NCBI RefSeq assembly: GCF_011751745.2
Contig: NZ_CP061170.1
Coordinates: forward strand, 2,294,001 to 2,358,000
DNA length: 64,000 nt
Direction: 5' to 3'
Origin: Paramicrobacterium fandaimingii
Lineage (GTDB): Bacteria > Actinomycetota > Actinomycetes > Actinomycetales > Microbacteriaceae
Of this stretch, positions 58,830 to 64,000 are shown one piece after another (positions within the stretch are counted from its first letter, which is position 1; each line of letters starts with the position of its first letter). Below the pieces are notes generated by a model. The model was not told the DNA's origin. It saw only the letters and a program-made list of their open reading frames with translations, and did not search any database. A program made the translations under genes and the position numbers.

Positions 58830-59145
58830 ATGCAGAATGCGCGCGAACACCACGCGTCCAACATCAATCGGCGGTCTGTTCTCACGGCGGGAGCGTGGTC
58901 GGTTCCGGTCATCGCCCTCGCATCTGCGCCGTCAAACACGGTCAACTAACTGGTGGCCGGGCAACCATACGGTGGCGCCGGGTGACACTGGGGACCAATG
59001 CATCGTCCGAGCCACGAGCACCTGGCCGTCAGCGTTTCCCCTTCCGAGCACGTCTGGTTCAGCAGGACTCAACATCTCGGTATCCGCGAGCAACGGTACA
59101 GAGAGCCACCAACTCACTGGCTCCGCGCTCATTCAGTTCGCGTAG
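58830..59145 (+). pseudogene. Remnant of a Tat-exported small surface protein
   Basis: ATG 58830 opens MQNAREHHASNINRRSVLTA then GAWSVPVIALASA, a twin-arginine signal (NRRSVLTAG), but stops at 58949 after 39 residues. In another frame, from about 58936 to the stop at 59145, reads GNHTVAPGDTGDQCIVRAT, GLNISVSASNGTESHQLTG and SALIQFA, resembling the end of a beta-rich exported protein. A deletion plus frameshift of one original gene explains both pieces. It occupies most of the 499-bp gap after hpaD. Confidence 0.6.
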
Positions 59146-59176
59146 ACAATGCCGCTTTCGATCTCGGCCGCAGGCG

Positions 59177-59210
59177 CAGCAAAACGGGAGGAACACGCAC
59201 GCCCCGCTGG
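59177..59210. repeat. 34-bp direct repeat, copy 1
   Basis: Matches 61387-61420 at 31 of 34 positions. It reads CAGCAAAACGGGAGGAACAC then GCACGCCCCGCTGG. The hairpin that makes the other copy a terminator is broken here. Confidence 0.8.
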
Positions 59211-59254
59211 TGAGCGTCACGCATCGCAACGGATGCTGCTACTCACCACCAGGA

Positions 59255-60844
59255 TCATATCGCTTTGCGTGGTCTGGCCAGAAGCAAAGCGGCACCGCCG
59301 AGCAGCAGCAGGAGCGCGATGGCGGCGAGAGGCGCTGCGTCGGTTCCTGTCATGGGTAGTGCAGCGTCTGTCGAGTCCGCAGGCGAACCAGGTTGCACAG
59401 GCGCCGCAGTGACCTCGATCGTGGCTGATCCGATCACGGTGTCTGCCCTGACGAGTTCGATCGTGTGATCACCCACGATCGTGTCTGCCGGGATTGTCCC
59501 CGAGAACGAAAGGATGCCGTCATCGGCAACGCTTACGTCGCCCAAGGTCACTGGGTCTGAGCGCAGCACAATCGTGTAGTCGCCGGGCATGATGTTCTCA
59601 CCCCTGACCTCAATCGTGTCACCCTCCATCGCGGTGTCCGGAGCGTTGATGACGTTGCTGTACACCTGCATTTCATACGTCGTCGTCGCGGTAAGCGGCG
59701 TCGGCGTACTCGAATCGGTTGCCGTGACAGCAACCTCGGCAAAACCGGATGTCGTTGGGGTTCCCTCAATAATGCCGGTTTCAGCATCAAGGGTCAGTCC
59801 GTCCGGGAGGCCCCCGCTGATGTCAAACGAATACGGCCCCGTACCGCCATCGACGATGAATTGCGTCTCATACGGTTGCCCCTGTACCGCGTGGTCAGCG
59901 CCCAAATGGGACACCGTCAAATCCGGTGCCGCAACGGTGATCGAAACCGTCGCGCTGACACTTGTACCGATCTCGTTCGTCGCCGAGTATGTGAAGCTGT
60001 CCGTGCCGTGAAAACCGGGCCCTGGCGTGTACGAGATATCGGAGCCTGACGCTGCTGCCGTTCCGTGCTGCGGCGGCGTGACCACATTAACCGTTTCTGC
60101 GCCCTCTGTGTTCAACGCAATCGGCGTCGCGTCCGCATTATACGCGACATTCGCCGATACATCGTTCACTGTCGGCACGGTCGGAAGCAAGTACGTGAAC
60201 GTGATTGATCCGGCACCAACATTCGTGCCAGCAGTGCCGGCAATGTAGCTCACAATTGGGCTGTCAGCCAGGTAGCCGGACCCACCGCCACCCGAACCAT
60301 AATCAAAAATGGTGTCCGGAAATAATTCACCGACGTCGCACGTTCCGCCTCCACCACCTGCATAGCCGGAACCACCAGAGCCGCCCACAAATCCCGCCGT
60401 GCCGCCTGGGCTCAACATAATATTTCCCGCAGCATCCACCTGCGGAGGACCATTCACACCGGCAGATCCTCCATAGACATCGGAGCCCGTGTAAACCGCG
60501 TCGGGGGCTGCGATACCGCCGAGGTTGGTGCCGCCGTAACCGGGTGCATGCGAATTAACATCCTGGCCTGCTATTCCTCGCTCGCCGTTTCCGACCCCCG
60601 GTATTGTTGCAACACCACCGGCACCCCCATTGACCGAGTTGCTCGATGACGCTATTTTCTCGTGTGAACCGCCCCCGCCGCCACCCACGACGGAAAGGAG
60701 AACAGATCCGCTCGCTAGCGCGGTGCCGCCACCGCCAGCTTGGGTGCTACGTCCGTCATCGCGGGGTTCGCTGCCCCCTCCAACCGCACCGACAACATAG
60801 CCAAGACTGCTGCCCGCAAGGGAATCATCGAGGCCTACGGTCAC
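59255..60844 (-). CDS. LPMTG-anchored glycine-rich/Ig-like surface protein, 3' part of a frame-disrupted gene
   Basis: 529 residues from an in-frame GTG, continuing the gene that starts at 61116 after a frame change at the A7/T7 tract. Order: Gly-rich region (1-~210, with GGGGGGSH and GGGGSGY), an Ig-like cadherin-type domain (PGPGFHGTDSFTYSATNEIG), a putative-Ig domain (GGLPDGLTLDAETGIIEGTP), another beta domain, then LPMTG, a membrane helix and basic tail ARPRKAI. The LPxTG signal predicts sortase anchoring to peptidoglycan; no sortase gene is in the window. Codons are visibly more A/T-rich than in neighbours. Confidence 0.85.
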   Translation of the reverse strand: MTVGLDDSLAGSSLGYVVGAVGGGSEPRDDGRSTQAGGGGTALASGSVLLSVVGGGGGGSHEKIASSSNSVNGGAGGVATIPGVGNGERGIAGQDVNSHAPGYGGTNLGGIAAPDAVYTGSDVYGGSAGVNGPPQVDAAGNIMLSPGGTAGFVGGSGGSGYAGGGGGTCDVGELFPDTIFDYGSGGGGSGYLADSPIVSYIAGTAGTNVGAGSITFTYLLPTVPTVNDVSANVAYNADATPIALNTEGAETVNVVTPPQHGTAAASGSDISYTPGPGFHGTDSFTYSATNEIGTSVSATVSITVAAPDLTVSHLGADHAVQGQPYETQFIVDGGTGPYSFDISGGLPDGLTLDAETGIIEGTPTTSGFAEVAVTATDSSTPTPLTATTTYEMQVYSNVINAPDTAMEGDTIEVRGENIMPGDYTIVLRSDPVTLGDVSVADDGILSFSGTIPADTIVGDHTIELVRADTVIGSATIEVTAAPVQPGSPADSTDAALPMTGTDAAPLAAIALLLLLGGAALLLARPRKAI

Positions 60845-61116
60845 GAGACCGCCAGTGCCGCCGGCGCTTCCCGAAAAAAATCGTCTTCACCTGAAGCACC
60901 AGCAAGCGTCGCCGTAATCTCGGTCGCTCCTGCAGGAACAGTCCAGAATCCCTGCCCGGGCTCCGAAACCTCGTGAGTATGTTCCACCAAAACGGGGTCG
61001 GCGGCAAACGCCGGAGCGATGCCGATACCGACGGCCGGCCCAGCAGCCGAAAGCGCGGCAGCGACAACTCCCGCAGTCCCAACTACGAACCCTCGTTTAA
61101 ACGTCGACACCATCAT
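60841..61116 (-). CDS. Signal-peptide and N-terminal part of the frame-disrupted surface protein
   Basis: 91 residues from ATG 61116 (GAGGAG 5 nt upstream). A Sec signal peptide (MMVSTFKRGFVVGTAGVVAA then ...APAFA-ADP) is followed by FWTVPAGATEITATLAGASG, the usual opening of Gly-rich surface proteins. After GEDDFF the frame runs off family and stops at 60841. One extra T (8 instead of 7), or two fewer, at 60874-60880 would join it to SGSAGGTGGLVTV and the 3' part. Confidence 0.8.
   Translation of the reverse strand: MMVSTFKRGFVVGTAGVVAAALSAAGPAVGIGIAPAFAADPVLVEHTHEVSEPGQGFWTVPAGATEITATLAGASGEDDFFREAPAALAVS
60874..60880. repeat. 7-bp homopolymer (A7/T7) at the frame break of the surface-protein gene
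   Basis: Seven A on the plus strand (seven T in the coding strand), rare in a genome this GC-rich, exactly where the reading frame changes. It is a candidate slipped-strand site. Confidence 0.75.
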
Positions 61117-61386
61117 CGAAACTCCTCCGCGCCTGCAGTCATAATTGTGAGTGAATGTCAGTTTGTCGAGCAGTGCGCGCGGGAAGAAAGTACGCCGGTG
61201 TCGCCACCGCCCTAAATATCGCAATCATCAAGATGAATCGCCCTGGGGTGAGAGAGGCGGCCGGCTGCTTGAAACGGCCGCACACAACGCTACTCCGCGC
61301 ATTGTCGCTCGTCTGCCCCCTGAACGGGGTTCACGCACAAGTGCTAGCACCTCATAAGTGGCTCACGTCGGCTGGGCAAATCGACA

Positions 61387-61420
61387 CAGCAAAACGGGCG
61401 GCACACGCACGCCCCACTGG
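61387..61420. repeat. 34-bp direct repeat, copy 2
   Basis: Matches 59177-59210 at 31 of 34 positions; here it forms the left arm and loop of the pckG terminator. The two copies bracket the surface-protein gene. Confidence 0.8.
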
Positions 61421-61434
61421 CATGTGCCGCCCGT
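61394..61434 (-). terminator. Terminator of pckG
   Basis: ACGGGCGGCACA pairs perfectly with TGTGCCGCCCGT (12 bp, 17-nt loop); on the minus strand it is followed by TTTTGCTG. It lies 136 bp after the pckG stop. Confidence 0.75.
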
Positions 61435-61569
61435 CGTCACTCGCTCCAGGAGCGAGGAGGTGTTCCGGAATCGTCCGGCCACGGCGCTCTTCCGGCCCAC
61501 CTCCCCATCACTGGCGGGAATGACCGCGGCGCGCGCACTGTGTCCCCCGGCGCGCGCCGCGGTAGCGTG

Positions 61570-63453
61570 CTACTCCTTTGTGAGCCGGTAGCGCAGAGCC
61601 TCAAGCTCGGCCCGCAGCGCCGCCGGAACCCTTGTGCCGAACTGCTCAAAGAATTCCTCGGTGAGGTCGGCTTCCTCGAGCCAGCCTTCGCGATCGACAG
61701 AGAACAGCTCCTCGAGATCGTCGCGTGCGACGTCGATACCGGTGAGGTCAATGTCATCGAGCTGCGGCAGGCGTCCGATCGGCGTCGTCTCTGCCGAGAC
61801 CTGACCAGAGAGGCGAGCGCCGATCCAATCGAGAACGCGCGAGTTCTCGCCAAATCCCGGCCACAGGAAGCGGCCGTCGTCGCCCTTGCGGAACCAGTTG
61901 ACCTGGTAGATGCGCGGTGCACGATCGAAGCGAAGCTTCGATCCGATGGAGAGCCAGTGCGACCAGTGGTCGGCCATGTTGTACCCCAAGAACGGGCGCA
62001 TCGCGAACGGGTCGCGGCGAAGCTCGCCGACGGTGCCCTCGGCAGCGGCGGTGCGCTCACTCGAGATCGTCGCTCCCATGAACACGCCGTGGCTCCAGTC
62101 CGATGCCTCGACAACCAGAGGAACGTTCGTTGCGCGGCGACCGCCGAAGAGGATCGCGTCAAGCGGAACTCCGCCGTCAGCCTCCCAGTCGGGCGCCATC
62201 TGCGGGCACTGTGCCGCGGCGACGGTGAATCGGGAGTTGGGGTGCGCCGCGGGGCGACCCGACGCGGGTGTCCAGTCGTTGCCTTCCCAGTCGATGAGGT
62301 GATCGGGCGGTGTGTCGGTGAGCCCTTCCCACCACACGTCCCCGTCGTCTCTCAGAGCCACGTTCGTGAAGATCGTGTTGCCCCAGAGCGTCTCGACGGC
62401 TGTGACGTTCGTCGACTCACCCGTTCCCGGAGCGACACCGAAGAAGCCGGCCTCGGGGTTGATCGCCCAGAGTCGGCCGTCGTCGCCCGGACGCAGCCAT
62501 GCGATGTCGTCTCCGATCGTCTCGACCGTCCAGCCGGGAATCGTCGGGCGCAGCATTGCCAGGTTTGTCTTTCCGCAGGCGGAGGGGAAGGCAGCGGCGA
62601 CGTGGTACGCCCGCCCATTCGGATCGGTGACCCGAATCAGCAGCATGTGCTCGGCGAGCCAGCCCTCGTCGCGTGCCATGACGCTCGCGATGCGCAGGGC
62701 GAAGCACTTCTTGCCCAGCAGCGCGTTTCCGCCGTAGCCCGAGCCGTACGACCAGATCTCACGGCTCTCGGGAAACTGCACAATGTACTTCTCGTCGTTG
62801 CACGGCCATTCGACATCCTGCTCGCCCGGCGCCAACGGCGCGCCGACCGAGTGGTATGCCTTGACCCAGGATGCCCCGTCGGCAATGAGGTTCAGCACGT
62901 CGTCGCCCATTCGGGTCATGATGCTCATCGAGACGACGGCGTACGCCGAGTCGGTCACCTGAACGCCGATTTGCGAAAGCGGTCCCCCGACCGGGCCCAT
63001 CGAGAACGGAACGACGTACATCGTGCGACCGCGCATGCTGCCGGTGAAGACGCGATTGAGGGTCTCGCGCATCTCGGTCGGCTCGGCCCAGTTGTTGGTG
63101 GGACCGGCATCCTCTTCTGTCTCGCTCGCGATGAAGGTTCGCGCCTCGACGCGCGCGACATCTGACGGCGTCGAGCGGGCAAGGTAGCTGTTGGGTCGCC
63201 ATTCCGGATTGAGCTTGATGAGCTTGCCCTCAGCGACCATCTGCTTGGTGAGGCGGTCGTTCTCTCCGCGAGAGCCATCGCACCACACGACGTCGTCTGG
63301 CTGGGTCAGCTCGGCAACCTCATCGACCCATGCGCGCAACGCGTCAAGGCCGCTCAGATTCTCTGGCCGAGACGAGGTGGAATCGACAGCACCGCCGTCG
63401 TTCATCGTTTCACTCTCGTTGATTCGTTGTCCGATGAATTCTGCGAGTGACAT
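61570..63453 (-). CDS. pckG: GTP-dependent phosphoenolpyruvate carboxykinase
   Basis: 627 residues from ATG 63453 (GGAGG 5 nt upstream); an internal ATG at 63405 lacks an SD. P-loop-like kinase motif [12 protein letters not shown] with Cys293 and Lys295, [19 protein letters not shown], and WVNWF-type [21 protein letters not shown] guanine-site region (in part). It converts oxaloacetate and GTP to PEP, CO2 and GDP in gluconeogenesis, suitable for growth on succinate and pyruvate from the hpa pathway. It is divergent from a RamB-like gene. Confidence 0.97.
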   Translation of the reverse strand: MSLAEFIGQRINESETMNDGGAVDSTSSRPENLSGLDALRAWVDEVAELTQPDDVVWCDGSRGENDRLTKQMVAEGKLIKLNPEWRPNSYLARSTPSDVARVEARTFIASETEEDAGPTNNWAEPTEMRETLNRVFTGSMRGRTMYVVPFSMGPVGGPLSQIGVQVTDSAYAVVSMSIMTRMGDDVLNLIADGASWVKAYHSVGAPLAPGEQDVEWPCNDEKYIVQFPESREIWSYGSGYGGNALLGKKCFALRIASVMARDEGWLAEHMLLIRVTDPNGRAYHVAAAFPSACGKTNLAMLRPTIPGWTVETIGDDIAWLRPGDDGRLWAINPEAGFFGVAPGTGESTNVTAVETLWGNTIFTNVALRDDGDVWWEGLTDTPPDHLIDWEGNDWTPASGRPAAHPNSRFTVAAAQCPQMAPDWEADGGVPLDAILFGGRRATNVPLVVEASDWSHGVFMGATISSERTAAAEGTVGELRRDPFAMRPFLGYNMADHWSHWLSIGSKLRFDRAPRIYQVNWFRKGDDGRFLWPGFGENSRVLDWIGARLSGQVSAETTPIGRLPQLDDIDLTGIDVARDDLEELFSVDREGWLEEADLTEEFFEQFGTRVPAALRAELEALRYRLTKE

Positions 63454-63512
63454 TTTCGCCTCCGAGCGGTGTCAAGAACATGTCCTATCTCCACATTGAG
63501 GCATGGTTCGAC

Positions 63513-63529
63513 GTTATCTACGTCATAAC
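63513..63529. promoter_or_regulatory. Inverted repeat in the pckG/regulator divergent promoter region
   Basis: GTTAT-ctacgtc-ATAAC in the 115-bp region between two divergent start codons. The arms are short. It could be an operator for the adjacent regulator. Confidence 0.35.
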
Positions 63530-63568
63530 GCATGTCAAGAAAGTGGATTTTTGCGATACTGTTGAATC

Positions 63569-64000
63569 ATGGCCACATCGAGCGACCTCGCAACCCTCGG
63601 GCACCGTGTCCGCCACTTTCGCACCCAGGCTGGGCTCACGCTCGATGCCCTCGGCTCCGCAGTGAGCGTGACAGGCAGCCAGCTCTCCCTCATTGAGAAC
63701 GGCAAGCGGGAGCCGAAGCTGTCGCTGCTCACGGCGATCGCCGACGCCGTGAACGTGCCCCTCACAGACCTGCTGACGCGTGAACCGCCGTCACGAAGGG
63801 CTGCCCTCGAACTGGAGCTGCTCGACGCTCAGGCCGGCCCGCTCTATTCAACACTCGGGCTGCCGATGGTGAAGCCGAATCGGGGTCTGAGCGATGACAT
63901 GCTCGAATCGATAGTTGGGCTGCACCGCGAGCTTCAGCGCCGCGCGTCAGAGGCAATCGCGACGCCGGAAGAAGCACGGCGGGCAAACACCGAGCTGCGC
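63569..64000 (+). CDS. XRE-family regulator, RamB-like, partial at right edge
   Basis: 144 codons seen, open at the window end. An N-terminal helix-turn-helix (about 8-66: LGHRVRHFRTQAGLTLDALG, VTGSQLSLIENGKREPKLSL) is followed by the start of the long C-terminal part typical of RamB/short-chain acyl-CoA regulators (GPLYSTLGLPMVKPN). Corynebacterial RamB controls acetate and gluconeogenic genes, including pck, so the divergent pckG is a plausible target (inference). The defining C-terminal domain is not visible. Confidence 0.8.
   Translation, partial: MATSSDLATLGHRVRHFRTQAGLTLDALGSAVSVTGSQLSLIENGKREPKLSLLTAIADAVNVPLTDLLTREPPSRRAALELELLDAQAGPLYSTLGLPMVKPNRGLSDDMLESIVGLHRELQRRASEAIATPEEARRANTELR

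Larger units (their letters stand above)
61117..61569. other. Intergenic region between the surface-protein gene and pckG
   Basis: 453 bp with no gene I can support. It holds the surface-gene promoter region (A/T-richer stretch at about 61135-61215), repeat copy 2 and the pckG terminator (61394-61434). The rest is GC-rich filler without an SD-led frame. Confidence 0.5.

Noticed and set aside
58787..59359. 190-codon plus-strand frame after hpaD
   Set aside because: Low-complexity Arg/Ser/Gly composition; the other two frames explain the region as a broken exported protein.
61540..63165. 541-codon plus-strand frame antisense to pckG
   Set aside because: Arg/Asp-rich, featureless translation; the other strand is a complete PEP carboxykinase.

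Overview
The window is a high-GC chromosomal segment from an actinobacterium, most likely family Microbacteriaceae (inference). Supporting markers are mycothiol synthase (MshD), CarD next to an LpqE-like lipoprotein, the SenX3/RegX3 pair, a GlnR-MshD neighbour pair, DUF3263 and DUF3027 proteins, a bacterial XPB helicase with its helicase-associated partner, a WXG100 protein and a DtxR/IdeR regulator. Most genes are housekeeping. No transposase, phage module or CRISPR array was seen.

Layout. 1-9 kb: an edge-truncated helicase-like ATPase with a degenerate P-loop, a histidine phosphatase, tRNA-Arg, an HNH nuclease, an NlpC/P60 hydrolase, a DtxR regulator, serC, and a cold-shock/DUF3027 pair. 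9-17 kb: helicase-associated protein and XPB, a reductase and a FolP2-type protein, a PhoP-like two-component system and an orphan WXG100 protein. 17-29 kb: groL with two CIRCE elements, a LytR_C protein, msrB and partners, tRNA-Thr, a DsbA-like protein, an msiK/ugpC-type ATPase with a structured leader, a DUF4032 kinase-like protein, and rlmB-cysS-ispDF-carD. 29.5-45 kb is a phosphate block: lpqE-like gene, regX3-senX3, phoU, gpmA, glnR-mshD, ppk-mutT1 and pstSCAB, with PHO-box-like repeats before pstS and phoU. The pieces fit together as sensing (SenX3/RegX3/PhoU), uptake (Pst) and storage (Ppk) of phosphate.

45-50 kb is less conserved. It holds an RskA-like anti-sigma domain protein, an unknown protein, tRNA-Lys, a 51-residue membrane peptide, a fusion of a phage-type macro-like domain to a methyltransferase, and an ABC exporter. 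50.3-58.8 kb is a homoprotocatechuate (4-hydroxyphenylacetate) meta-cleavage cluster: a ThDP enzyme, HpaH, HpaI, a FAH-RraA fusion, a GntR regulator, HpaE and HpaD. Two TCGTAT-type inverted repeats lie before its transcription units. No HpaF, HpaBC or transporter is present in the window.

58.8-61.4 kb looks accessory. It contains a remnant of a Tat-secreted protein and an LPMTG-anchored glycine-rich surface protein whose frame is broken at a 7-bp A/T tract, so it may be phase-variable. Both are bracketed by imperfect 34-bp direct repeats. The window ends with pckG (GTP-type PEP carboxykinase) and a divergent, truncated RamB-like regulator.

All calls come from reading the sequence and from knowledge of the families; no database search was run.
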